From Symsagittifera roscoffensis (taxonomy: Eukaryota > Xenacoelomorpha > Acoela > Convolutidae): DNA of 64,000 nucleotides. The position numbers and the translations under genes are program-made. The notes under the pieces are model-generated. The model saw only the letters and a list, made by a program, of their open reading frames with translations. It had not been told where the DNA came from and searched no databases. Shown here piece after piece: positions 23,219 through 32,909 of the stretch. Each line of letters begins with the position of its first letter. The first letter of the stretch is position 1. The stretch lies in contig NC_087070.1 in NCBI RefSeq assembly GCF_963678635.1, positions 35,527,109 to 35,591,108 of the forward strand. The letters are read 5' to 3'.

Positions 23219-23296
23219 GAAATGCAAAACAATATGCCCTATCTGTTTTTCAAAAATTGCTTTTGTTGAGTTTTGGCCATAAGTTACTTTAATACA

Positions 23297-23535
23297 ATGG
23301 CAAACGAATGCCCTGTTTGTCTAGAATTAAAAACAATCCTTCAATTAGGAAAAATTCACAAAAAAAGTATCCACAACCCTTTCATTTTATTTGAAATGAA
23401 TGCTACATGACTCTTAAGTCCAAAACTAACTTAATTTTTGACAAATTCTTATGCCCAATATGCCGCCAGGATGTCCATGTACTAAATTTGGAACAAATTA
23501 ACGAATGTCAGACCTGTAAAGGCAATAAAAAATGA
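23297..23535 (+). pseudogene. RING-like ORF R2, frameshifted
   Basis: MANECPVCLELK opens the frame. A one-base slip near 23395 is followed by NECYMTLKS, LCPICRQDVHVLN and ECQTCKG in the next frame, ending at TGA 23533-23535. The order matches R1 (CPICLE, CVNCYNKLK, CPICRQIIHV, CNIC), but the protein ends after the first half of the second cysteine module. Confidence 0.6.
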
Positions 23536-23571
23536 ATAAACAATAATGCTGTTTGTTTAGCAAGTTACAAA

Positions 23572-23787
23572 ATGTTCTGCTTGGTAATGGACATTGATTT
23601 TGTCCTTGATTACTTGATTACAATCTCCTCATCCAAGTTGATGGATACCAAGCGCGTACAAATCGTTTTTATGTTCATCTCGTTCAACAGCAGTTGGATA
23701 TTTTTTGCAAACGTTATAGTCCTGGCTTCCACGATGAGGAAAAATTTACTGTCAAAAGCAGTAGTAGATTTTAGAATACTATCATAA
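23572..23787 (+). CDS. Short ORF, 71 aa, between R2 and R3
   Basis: Open frame beginning MFCLVMDIDFVLDYL with hydrophobic patches (VFMFISFNSSWIFF). No relation to the X or R families is evident. The rest of 23790-24000 shows nothing recognisable. Low confidence that it is expressed. Confidence 0.25.
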   Translation: MFCLVMDIDFVLDYLITISSSKLMDTKRVQIVFMFISFNSSWIFFANVIVLASTMRKNLLSKAVVDFRILS

Positions 23788-24002
23788 ATGCGTTAAACAA
23801 TGACGAAGATGTTATGAACATCAATTTTCAAACCTCGAATCGACTTATGCTTCAATTTTTCCTCAATTAACAATGATTCAGATAACTTTACCAGGTTTTA
23901 TTTATAAAAATTTTCCAAGCTTGTTGTTTTTATTTCCAAAATTTTCTTTATGTTTCTCAACCCATTTTACAGTACTTTCGAAAAACCATTCATTAACCCA
24001 CT

Positions 24003-24386
24003 CTTGAATGCCCGATTTGCTACTTACCAAAATCTAAATTCAAGAAGCAACACAAAAACCAGCCACATCATCCACCAAACTTCATCTGTATAGACTGTCA
24101 TGAGCAAATTGTAGCCCATTTTTCTAAATATGGACAAATTTTATGCCCCATTTGCCAAGTCCCAAATTATACCCAATCACTTTCATATTAATCCCCTTGT
24201 TGTTTTTGCGATAGTTAGGTTAAAAACGCAAATTGCGGAAATACCCAGACCCAAAGTATGGCAAGCTATCAATATCTAACTGATTGCCATCAAGGTATCA
24301 CTATTTGTACAAAATGCCTCACTATTACTGCAAAATTTTTTCCCTTATGCCACATCCCTTGTGATTTTTCCGACCCCTGGAATTAA
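24003..24386 (+). pseudogene. RING-like ORF R3, broken
   Basis: LECPICYLPKSKFKKQH, HPPNFICIDCHEQI and ILCPICQVPN repeat the R1 layout without a start codon. After a TAA, the same frame gives CCFCDS, a stop, then a stretch with YLTDCHQGITICTKC parallel to the R1 C-terminal cysteine module. It ends at TAA 24384-24386. More diverged from R1 than R2 is. Confidence 0.55.
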
Positions 24387-24521
24387 TTCTCCACACTATA
24401 CGATGTCCATATACGATTCCTCTACACTCCTACATTTGGTAAGGTCTCAAGACTTCAGTAATCCGCTCACAATTCATATATCTTTTTAAACAACAATAAA
24501 CACAAAAATCTCCCTTAAACA

Positions 24522-24790
24522 TGTTATATTATATACTATTTACCCCCGGTTTTTTCTAGTCCCTTTTACCTATAAAAGGGGACCCCATGTAAAGCCTGTG
24601 GATGACCCCAGGTGGACATACATTTAAGATTAGGGGTTAAGTAAGGCCCAAATTTAAATTTTGCTTTAAGTACATAAGTTTAAAATCTGAGCTTAACTCA
24701 GTGTTGTAAAATGCTTTATTCCTGTGGTTAATAAACACCATGATCGTTTTTCTTCATTTGCTTTCCGTGGTGGGTTTGCGTGAAACCACA
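24522..24790 (+). promoter_or_regulatory. LTR-like promoter and polyadenylation cassette inside Element 2
   Basis: TGTTATATT...GTGAAACCACA gives TGT/ACA ends around 269 bp. It contains a strong TATA box (TATAAAAG, 24571-24578) and an AATAAA (24730-24735) about 155 bp apart. This is the arrangement of a small solo LTR, or of an internal promoter with a poly(A) site. No target duplication is visible and no second copy exists in the window. Confidence 0.35.
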
Positions 24791-24950
24791 AGATTATATT
24801 TTCCACCATTTATATATACAATTTTACACTTTTGAAAATGTCCTTCTTTATTCAAATTTGATAATAAGCCTTAGTATCCGAATGAAAATCGGGATTTTGA
24901 ATATTTGGTTATTTTATATTGATGTTTAGCAAAATGTAATATGGCCAATT

Positions 24951-25181
24951 TTGAACTGGAACTGCCAAAATGCTGACCCAGCACCAGAAGAGTTTAAAAG
25001 AAAGCTGCCTCTCAGAAAGAAACAACGAAAACCTGTAGCAGTACAATCTTTGTCAATGGACGACGGGTTAAATAAGAACCCTCGGAATTTTCCCAGTTTG
25101 ACTCAAAGATTGGAACTGCAGAAGAGCAGAGAAGCCAAATTCGATACCGAAAACCCAAAATTTATAACGAGTTCAAAGTAG
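24951..25181 (+). CDS. Small basic ORF, 76 aa, unknown
   Basis: Codes for a lysine/arginine-rich protein (KRKLPLRKKQRKP near the middle) with MDDGLNKNPRNF. Codon choice and GC content look higher than in the flanking AT-rich DNA, which suggests real or foreign coding sequence. A frame with MANFELELPKC just upstream (about 24940) ends in a TGA and may be the original start. No domain recognised. Lies between the RING ORFs and the 3' LTR. Confidence 0.4.
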   Translation: MNWNCQNADPAPEEFKRKLPLRKKQRKPVAVQSLSMDDGLNKNPRNFPSLTQRLELQKSREAKFDTENPKFITSSK

Positions 25182-25247
25182 TCAATAAAGCAAAATTATA
25201 ACAGATGGAAACTGCCATCGTTTATTGAAGTCGTCAACTCAACGACA

Positions 25248-25481
25248 ATGGAAAAGGCGATGATGCCCGTCGAGTTCATAACCCAACAAGAAGTGGTTAT
25301 AAAGAACGAAACCAACTTCTGGAAATTAAAGAAGAGAGAGGAGCAAGGCTACACCCTGAAGGCAGGGGAAACGCAAGTCACCATCCCGTTTGAGGGAATA
25401 ACTGCCTTCCCGAACTATGTAAAACCCAATCAGGAACAAGACGATATTCAGAAGCTTACGGACGGGATGAGCAGACTGTGA
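25248..25481 (+). CDS. Small ORF, 77 aa, unknown
   Basis: Begins MEKAMMPVEFITQQEVVI and continues with NFWKLKKREEQGYT, ITAFPNYVKP and IQKLTDGMSRL. It follows the 24951 ORF by 66 bp and shares its higher GC and balanced codon use. The two may be pieces of one gene split by a stop. No known fold or motif. Confidence 0.4.
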   Translation: MEKAMMPVEFITQQEVVIKNETNFWKLKKREEQGYTLKAGETQVTIPFEGITAFPNYVKPNQEQDDIQKLTDGMSRL

Positions 25482-25855
25482 ATCAAGAACAAAATCAAAA
25501 AAAAAAGAAAATCGTCAAGTTGCAATAAAAACTCGAGGCTTCACAGAGGAAGATAGCGATCCTCAATTCGTACACTGTGGAGCTAGAAGCCGGAAGGAAG
25601 CTCTAGACGAAATTTAGAGCTGTTGAGAACAAAAACCTTATATAAATTTGAGTCCATTAACCTAACCTATATACATAACTTTCTCATTTGATGTTCTTTT
25701 TAAATGTTATACCTATAGTAATTAATCATTAATGTGTTTAAATTTTCACCATGGTAACTGTAAGAATCGAACAGCTTAATTTTCTAAAAAAAGGCTAAGT
25801 TGTAGTTTTTTAAATACTATACAGACAAAAGACCATTGTCTTAATTGTTTATTTA

Positions 25856-26954
25856 ATGACCCAATTCTAAATTGGAGCGTGCCATTTAAATTAAAACCTC
25901 TTTTCACTAAATCAGATATTGACTGGTTTAATCTTATTAGGACTATAAAATCTTGTTTTGAAAATCCACTCCTTTTTAAATATTTGTCCAGTTTTTCTCA
26001 TTTTTTCATGCTCACTATTTTAAAAGGGCGGCGATTATTAACACGTCCCTTTTAACTTTAACTTGAAACAAAATGGATAAATATTTAGCAGTCTTGCCGG
26101 CTGCACTGAAATTCTCCTTGCTTTGATTAAGCAGAGATGCATCTGCAATATGATGCATCAGAGAGAGTAATATGAATTTTTAATCAGATAAAACTGAAGG
26201 CTGCGGTTTTAATCGAAGAGACTTAATAATTCAAAGATATTTGATTTGAAAAAATCAAATAAAAACTAGTTGAAAATTGCCTTATAAGAAAGAGAGAACA
26301 AAGGAGCAGGTGAAACCTGAATAATTAAAGATTGAATCAGCCGCCGGTTTATGCTTACGAGCGAAAGGACTGGCCTGAAATCTTCAGTGTTTCATTTTGC
26401 TCAGTAAGCAGCAAGTTAGATCTCTTCAGTCAGACCTTTTCAACATAAATAATTTTTCTTTTCTGCCTTTACAATAAAATTAAACTAGCCTTTTTTCACA
26501 AATAAAATAGAGAATAAATTCTCATTTAAAGTTCGATGAAATTATAATTCGAGATACTCGAGATGCCCACACTTGAGGAAGTCTGGACTACAAGGACCCA
26601 ATGGACTACGGCAAAGACGATACTGCCGACCAAACCAGAAGTGCCGAAGTGGACACAATCAAGGGCGACCCGTACATACTAATCAGCCATCGACCTTAGT
26701 AAGAAGATAAAATATTGATGAACAAAATAAGATTAGCTCAACCTTGCCTCATAGGTATATTTCTTTAAGCTGTTCGATTCGTTTATATAATTTAATAACC
26801 CAGTGCTTTGTATTTAACCAGATAATTAATTCATATCGTTTCTAACTAATGTTTCTACTCTAACTTTTGTCAAGACAACTTGACGATCTAAGGTGAGACT
26901 TATAACTTAGGATAAAATTACTAAGCATTCAACCAGCAATGATCGCTTAGTAAA
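25856..26954 (+). repeat. 3' LTR of Element 2
   Basis: Aligns from TGTTTATTTAA to TTAGTAAA with the 5' LTR at about 95% identity by eye, with scattered substitutions and few indels. TATAAAA occurs at the equivalent place (about 25954). The purine-rich AAAAAAAGG at about 25785 is the nearest polypurine-like tract, but it is not directly adjacent. Confidence 0.85.
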
Positions 26955-27528
26955 TTATCAAAGTTGTTTTCAAAATATTGCCTGAAGAACCTTAGAAGTC
27001 TTGGTTTGAGTCCGTTGCTGTTTAAAACATCCACTATATCATTAAAAACATTGAAAAACTTTGCAGTTTGATGCCAAAAGGCTCCACGGTGTGCCGGTAA
27101 AGTTTCCACCAAAAAAACCAGTATGGAGAAAATCTGCGTCGATGAGCCACGGGTATTGTAAGTTGGAGAAAACAATAATAAATAAAAATGCCAAGCAGGT
27201 CGTATTTAATGTTTGGTATGTTAGACATGGGAAGGTCATGAATCTGCATGTTGAACCATGAAGGTGATTTATTTAGAGTTTTCAAACACTGTTTGTATGT
27301 AGCACTACAAAAACCGAGTACCCAATCAGTGTTGCTCTTCAAGGAATTTGCTCAATTGCCTTCAACTTTGTTTTGGACGGATATCACACACTGCCGCAAT
27401 ATGACACGATGGGAACTATCATCAAAATGTATATGTTTATTTTTTGTAGTTGTTGCAGGCGAATCTGATAAGTCTTGATAGATGCCTTGCAAATGTGAGT
27501 GCTCCATTTTCAGTACTGAGGAAGAATA
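26955..27528 (-). pseudogene. LINE 3' coding remnant, copy B
   Basis: Sequence between the Element 2 3' LTR and the inverted-repeat element. It matches copy A only at its right end (about 27440-27528 against 1800-1905), so copy A lost the rest. The minus strand has an open stretch at 27034-27342 (CSATYKQCLKTLNKSPSWF and on) in the place expected for the RT C-terminal region. It is not closely recognisable. Confidence 0.45.
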
Positions 27529-27919
27529 GAGGCAGTACAACAGTGCCGAAGTACAACAGTGCCGAAAATGAAAACTTTGTTCAACAGTGCCGAAAATGAA
27601 AACTTTGTTCAACAGTGCCGAAAATTTGAATAAGTTTCAACATATTAAGTGAGGCAATCAAAAATTAAACAGCAATCGTTCACAATCTTAAGTAAAACTC
27701 TGAGCTTTTGAGCGAGATAATTTGCAATTTAGACGTTTTGACGCCAAAATAATTGTTTAATTTGCAGTTGCAGACATATTGGCGCCAAAATTGGAGTGAT
27801 TTTCTTTGATAATTAGCGTCAGTAATTTTCCGCTCTTTAGAAAATGCGGGTAAATTATTCTGAAATTTTCCCGCCTTTTTCGGCACTGTTGTACTTCGGC
27901 ACTGTTGAACGCCCCCGGT
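27529..27919. mobile_element. 390-bp non-autonomous inverted-repeat element (hAT-like)
   Basis: The ends carry a 31-bp perfect inverted repeat made of two CAACAGTGCCGAA units (27538-27568 against about 27877-27907). AGAATA flanks both sides (27523-27528 and 27920-27925), and copy A shows an empty site (GAGTTAGAATAAGACC at about 1905-1921). There is no coding capacity. Size, short flanking duplication and CAGTG-containing ends suggest a hAT-type MITE; the superfamily is a guess. Confidence 0.65.
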
Positions 27920-28300
27920 AGAATAAGATCCAAGTCTTTCTCCTCGTGTAGATACGAGATATTTTCACCCAAAATACTCAGCGAAGCGGTTGACATATTC
28001 CTGCTAAAAGAAATTTGATGACACCTGTCGAAGTTGAATATCTTCTGACTTGAGCTACACCAGGTTCCTAATAAGCCTAAATCTGATTGTAGTGAGGAAG
28101 CAACTCCAAGCGGACATATCGATAGCAGAATGGTGTCATCGGCCAACATAAAAGGCATAGAATTGAATCTGTCAATCATGTAGAACACATAAATAAGAAA
28201 TAACAAGGGGCTGCGCTGATTATAGAAAGGCATGATGAATTACTCTCTCCAATTTGATTGTATTGTCGTCGCTCAGTGAGATAACTTTTGATATTTGGAG
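27920..28300 (-). pseudogene. LINE reverse transcriptase fragment with ADD box, copy B
   Basis: The minus strand reads LLFLIYVFYMIDRFNSMPF, LADDTILLS, LQSDLGLLGTWC, FDRCHQISFSR and ISYLHEEKDL. This is LINE RT around the (F)ADDT catalytic box and the FN..KC..ISFSR segment. It is joined on the low side to the 390-bp inverted-repeat element and on the high side to the CCCGCACC element. Confidence 0.8.
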
Positions 28301-28310
28301 GAGGTGCCTC

Positions 28311-29301
28311 CCCGCACCAAGCGCCCATGGATTCAAATCGATTATAATGGATTCCCGAGACAAAAATAATCGATTATAATCCATGACGGATGTGAAATTC
28401 AGACCACGAAATCGATTATATAGCCATTATAATCGATTATTTTTGAACAAAAATAATCCATTATAATCCATTATAATCGATTATAATCAATTATTTTTGT
28501 CACTGAAATCGATTATTTTTGCTAAAATAATCCATTATAATCGATTATTTTGAAATGAAAATTCATTATAATCCATTATAATTGATTATAATCCATTTCA
28601 TTTTTAGAACTAAATTCGAGAAGTTTGCAGAATTTATGCCCTGTCTTTTACTAAATTCCATGTCTCAACTTCGTCCCCTCGTCCCCTCAAGCTTTTTACC
28701 CACCCCCCCCCCCCCTCCCTCCCCAACTAAAGGGGCAGGGTAAACTGGGGGAGGGGTGTAAACTGGGGGGATGGGGTTAACTGGGGTGGGGGGCTAGTAA
28801 ACTGGTGGGTGGTAGTATACTGGGGGCTTAACTGGCTGGGGGAGGGGTAAACTGGAGGGGGAGGGGTTTGGTAAACGGGGGGGGGGGGGTTTGGTAAACT
28901 GGGGGGGGGGGGGGGGGGGGTAAACTGGGTGGGAGGGTGGTTGTGGTAAAAAAAACAGTAAAATGAAGTGTTAAACTGCGATGAATTAGAAAAAGTAGAG
29001 ACAAAAAAAATATAATTTTTTTTCTGAAATGTAACATTTTATGAAACATAACACGTAGCAACTACACTAAACAGGAAATGAGATAATTTTGAACAAAATT
29101 GTAAATTTCATGAATAACCCCTCGAAAAATCCATTATAATCGATTATAATCGATTATAATGGATTTTATTGGGATAAAAAATATTAGGATTATAATCCAT
29201 TTTTAATGGATTATAATCGATTATTTTGTCATTTTATAGATGCTGACCATATTATGACAATATAATCGATTATGATCCATGGACGCGACGCTCGGTGCGG
29301 G
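28311..29301. mobile_element. 991-bp element with CCCGCACC inverted ends and AATCGATTATAAT arrays
   Basis: Left end CCCGCACCAAGCG and right end CGCTCGGTGCGGG are inverted repeats, each followed inward by CCATGGAT and then by many ATAATCGATTATAAT-type palindromic motifs (28335-28610 and 29130-29285). The core holds poly-C and a G-rich tract. It interrupts the LINE RT between motif A and ADD; copy A has an uninterrupted site at about 2410. No coding capacity. The 11656-12090 insertion shares its left end and motif. Confidence 0.65.
28720..28945 (+). repeat. G-rich GTAAACTGGGGG minisatellite
   Basis: About ten imperfect copies of (G)TAAACTGGGGG spaced 10-30 bp, with G runs up to about 20, preceded by a poly-C run at 28695-28712. 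The plus strand has clear G-quadruplex potential. Run lengths may be unreliable in the assembly. Confidence 0.75.
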
Positions 29302-29480
29302 TCAAATTCCGTTGCGCTGCAATCTTTTTAGCAAACTAAAGATCTTTGAGAAATCAAAATAATTTGCTTCGACAGCAGCATCAGAATCTTCGATTTCTTT
29401 AATTTGCGTCATGATTGCAAAGAAGTCGTTTTATGAGAATCCGGGCTTTTGAAAAAGGAATCGAAGACTGAGAATAAAAT
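29302..29480 (-). pseudogene. LINE RT motif A fragment, copy B
   Basis: Minus strand: DSDAAVEANYFDFSKIFSLLK-like stretch (about 29325-29395), the counterpart of LDFSKAFD in copy A. It continues the RT after the CCCGCACC insertion. Confidence 0.6.
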
Positions 29481-29615
29481 TAACGTCGTACTGGTAAAAA
29501 GACTCAAAGTCAGATATTTTGATAATATTCAAGATAAGGTTCAATAGCGGGATAGGCCCATAGTTAGCATTACAAATTTTCAAAACTTTCCTAAAAAGTG
29601 ATGTAATCTTACCAA

Positions 29616-29738
29616 CTGGATCTACTTAACAATCTCTCCCCCTATTGTACCTACTAAACAATCACCCCCCCCCCCCCCCCCCCCCACCTTCTTGAAGGGG
29701 GGGGGGGGGGGAGATTGTTAAGTAGATCCTACAAACTT
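29616..29738. mobile_element. Foldback element with poly-C / poly-G arms
   Basis: GGATCTACTTAACAATCTC at the left and its exact reverse complement at the right (about 29711-29735) enclose poly-C (about 21) and poly-G (about 16) tracts around a CTTCTTGAAG turn. The left arm also has a second, diverged copy (GTACCTACTAAACAATCAC). The whole 120 bp can fold into one hairpin. Confidence 0.65.
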
Positions 29739-30145
29739 TCCGCTCTTCTCGGAAGACATGAGTTTGATGAATTTCGCAGGACAACTAGATGGTCGACTTG
29801 GAGATCTCCATTGTTAATTATGAAGAGTGCGGCAGCCAAAGGTCTGAAGATAATTTTAGTTTTCGGTTTGGATGTGTCGTAATGATTGATAGTAAAAGTA
29901 TCGGAGTATGGTAGTTGGAGTGTGTTTGAGGTTTGATTTGGAAAGATCGCAGAATTGAAGTAAAGCTTGAACAGTGCGCTTTGTTGAGTCGTGGTTGACG
30001 CTGTAGAATTTTCGCAGGAAACTGTCAGTGGACTGTTTGAGCCAGCGTTGAGATATTTGAAATATTTTGAAAAGACGCTTGGAACTTTGGTTGTCTGAGA
30101 GATTTCCTTCATGGGACGCTTGATTGATTGATTCTCTTTGATGCA

Positions 30146-32420
30146 GCAAGAAACTTTGGTTTGAGACGCGTCAATCTTCTGCTGGAGCTTCCTGCTTTTT
30201 TTCCTGATCTTTTCCAGCTTTCCTGATTTTTTTTCTGCTTCGAGAAAAACATTGGGGTGGGACTGGTGTTTTCCTGCGAAAGAAGTTTCGATGATCGCGG
30301 CATTTAGAGCAGAGTTGTCAGAGGGCGCCTAGCTGAGTCGCCGTACTGAAGAAGGAGCGTCACGAAGGAGGTAAGAGGAAAATTCAATTTTCCTTTGAGA
30401 AATGGTCGATATGAGGGTAGTTTTCTTGAATGCATTGGAAACAAAAATCTTGAATGTAGACTTCGATTGATAGCATATGATTTAGTTCAAAAAAAACTAA
30501 ATCTGAAACAATAACTATTATGCTGGATTTGGTTGTTTTGAAAAAACTAAAAAAAAACTAAATCTGAAACAATAACTAATATGCTGGATTTGGTTGTTTT
30601 GAAAACGATAAGTGATGTAAAATTTTCCCGTTCGGGCGGCCGTAAAAGCTCCATGATGTACAATTCCGGAGAAAACACTTTGAACTGCCTTGCACTGCCA
30701 TGGAGAAAGAAAACCTTCGGTTTACAGAGGTCAAAATGCGTACAGTGAACGTTGAGACGCTTATGGATAGTCATTTAGACACGTTTTTCGGTAGGTATAT
30801 TTTAACTGCGTCTGTTTTGATGTACACCGGCTTTCCATCTAACAGCATTTTCAGTGAAAGCATTTTCAAAAGTGACAGGGTCACGCCACTAATGGTGAGC
30901 TCTCTCAGCCTTTGGAGACAAATATCTTCTACAATCTTGTCCTTCTGACTCAATGCTCAAGACATGAAGACAGTATCTCCGTAAGACTTCAAAGCTCGTA
31001 TTGTAGCAATTGCTTTCCGCGCATCTCATATGTTTCGAAGAGTGACAAGGACTGCGCGGGGTCTGAGTTTGTCACGGGCAGTACATAATGATTGGTAACT
31101 AAAAACATCGATAATGAGCCGTAGACAAAATGAAAAATGTATGTAAGCTGTTTTCTCAGCTGTTTGGTTGTGTAACCGCTCGTACCTTTGACCTCCTGCA
31201 TACGGGGCATTTGATCAACTCCTCGACAAACCTGAGAATAATCTTAGTGTTTGTAATCCGGTACGGATAGATAAACTTTGATATATCTATAACGAGAAAC
31301 TTGGTTTTGAGACGCGTCAATCTTCAGCTGGAGCTTGACGTTTCAGTTTTCTCGGAAAATGCAGCGTAGCAAGTAATTATCATGGAAGCATTTTAAACCT
31401 GTGGAGCGTTATGGAAGGAATATTTTACTAAAAAGCGGACGGAGCCATTTTTTCCTGCTTCGAGAAAAAACTTTGGGCTTGTACTGGCATTTTCCTGCGA
31501 AAGAAGTTTCGTTGATTGCGGCATTTAGAGCAGAAATGTCGGAGAGCGCATAGCTGAATCGCCGTACTGAGGTAGGAGCGTCACGTAGGAGCTAAGAGGA
31601 AAATTCAATTTTTCCTTTGAGAAATTGTCGACATGAGGGAAGTTTTCTTGAATGCATTAGTAGACTTTGATTGATAGCACATGATTTAGATCCAAAAAAT
31701 AACTAAATCTGAAACAATAACTAATATTCTGGCTTTGGTTGTTGTAAAATGTAAGATTTTCGCGTTCGAGCGCCCGTAAACGCTCCATGGCGTACACTTC
31801 CAGAGAAAACGCTTTGCACTGCCCTGGAGAGAGAAAACCTTCGGTTAAGAGAGATCAAACTGCGTACATTGAACGTTGAGACGCTTATGGATACTCATTT
31901 AGACTCGTTTTTTGAAGGTCTATTTTAACTGCGTCTGTTTTGATGTACACCGGCTTTCCATCTAACAGCATTTTCAGTGAAAGCATTTTCAAAAGTGACA
32001 GGGTCACGCCACTAATGGTGAGCTCTCTCAGCCTTTGGAGACAAATATCTTCTACAACCTTGTCCTTCTGACTCAGTGCTCAAGACATGAAGACAGTATC
32101 TCCGTAAGACTTCAAAGCTCGTATTGTAGCAATTGCTTTCCGCGCATCTCATATGTTTCGAAGAGTGACAAGGACTGCGCGGGGTCTGAGTTTGTCACGG
32201 GCAGTACATAATGATTGGTAACTAACAACATCGAAAATGAGCCGCAAACAAAATGACAAATATATATTAGGTTTGTTCTCAGCTCACTGGTTATACAACC
32301 GGTCAGACCTTTGATTACCTGCATACGGGGCCATTGATCAGCTCATTGACCTATCTGAAAATATGCAGACTTTGCTAGCGATTTCCGCAATTTAACGTGA
32401 CTCGGTTTCCGTAGACAATA
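30146..32420 (-). repeat. About 1.12-kb tandem duplication in the LINE 5' region
   Basis: 30146-31280 and about 31291-32420 are two copies; 30795-31090 and 31915-32220 are nearly identical. Both include the endonuclease start (near 30700-30780 and 31840-31910) and, upstream on the minus strand, a conserved open stretch (30989-31210 and 32112-32324) with the shared segment SFSM/SLSM..LVTNHYVLPV. This may be LINE ORF1 or 5' sequence; it is not recognised. Confidence 0.7.
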
Positions 32421-32507
32421 ATCAATGCTTTAAGTAAACGATTTAGTTTATTTCTAGTAAATTGTCCTATTTTAAAATAATTTTTTAGAGCGAAAATTCG
32501 AATATAA

Positions 32508-32909
32508 TGAGTTAGGACCGATGTGGTTAACTCATAGAGTAATTTCGGATAGGGTACACCGTCTGCTCGTCACGCTATCTTATTTTCGGCCGGATAGATT
32601 CGTGCAACTTCTTAGTCTAATACCGATCCTAATCTTACTCTTATACTTTCTAGTCTCAGGGTGTTTAACTAGTCTCTGCTAGGCTCAATAGATCTAGGGT
32701 ATACTGGTTTGTTGCGGCTGCTGAAGTTCTCTTGGAGAGGCAACTAATTTCTAAGTTAAATTCAAATCTCTCTGGTGCTGAAATTATAAGTAATTTCAGC
32801 ACTTACAAATAAGTGGGTTGTTAGTTAGATGGATCATGATTGGCTTATATTAAATACTTTACAGTGGTAAAATATCTAATTTATCCAATCTAGTTTCGAT
32901 CAGGTTCCA
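32508..32909 (-). repeat. 3' LTR of Element 3
   Basis: 402 bp. The inner side (32910 upward) reads, in element orientation, GGATGGG directly before TGGAACC, a short purine-rich candidate polypurine tract for plus-strand priming. The hairpin at 32775-32802 has one G-U type pair. Confidence 0.9.

Larger units (their letters stand above)
12374..26954 (+). mobile_element. Element 2: env-bearing Ty3/gypsy-type LTR element without gag
   Basis: Two 1.1-kb LTRs (12374-13481 and 25856-26954) enclose, in order: a tRNA-Met-complementary primer site, the C-terminal part of protease, RT, RNase H, integrase, env, a tandem family of about 91-codon ORFs, a tandem family of RING-like ORFs, and two small unknown ORFs. 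Gag and the protease active site are missing: the primer site is followed within 30 bp by the middle of protease. Several in-frame stops and frameshifts are present. No convincing target-site duplication is seen at 12373/26955. The pol differs from that of Element 3, so this is a separate family. Confidence 0.85.
10028..32420 (-). mobile_element. LINE copy B, split by nested insertions
   Basis: 10028-12262 aligns with 1-1780 of copy A. After Element 2 the LINE resumes at 26955 and aligns with 1800-3371 of copy A through RT and endonuclease pieces to about 30780. Further 5' sequence (to about 32420) is present as a tandem duplication. Insertions split it at 11.66-12.09, 12.37-26.95, 27.53-27.92, 28.31-29.30 and 29.62-29.74 kb. 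Copy A provides the empty sites for the first, third and fourth. No ORF survives. Confidence 0.7.

Noticed and set aside
27034-27342. Multi-pass membrane protein on the minus strand
   Set aside because: It lies where the LINE RT C-terminal part should be, in a heavily mutated copy; several overlapping frames are open by chance.
28720-28945. Interstitial telomere
   Set aside because: The unit is irregular and longer than known telomere repeats and sits inside an element with inverted ends.
28828-29061. Proline-rich protein on the minus strand
   Set aside because: It is the complement of the G-rich minisatellite; the proline runs come from homopolymer C.
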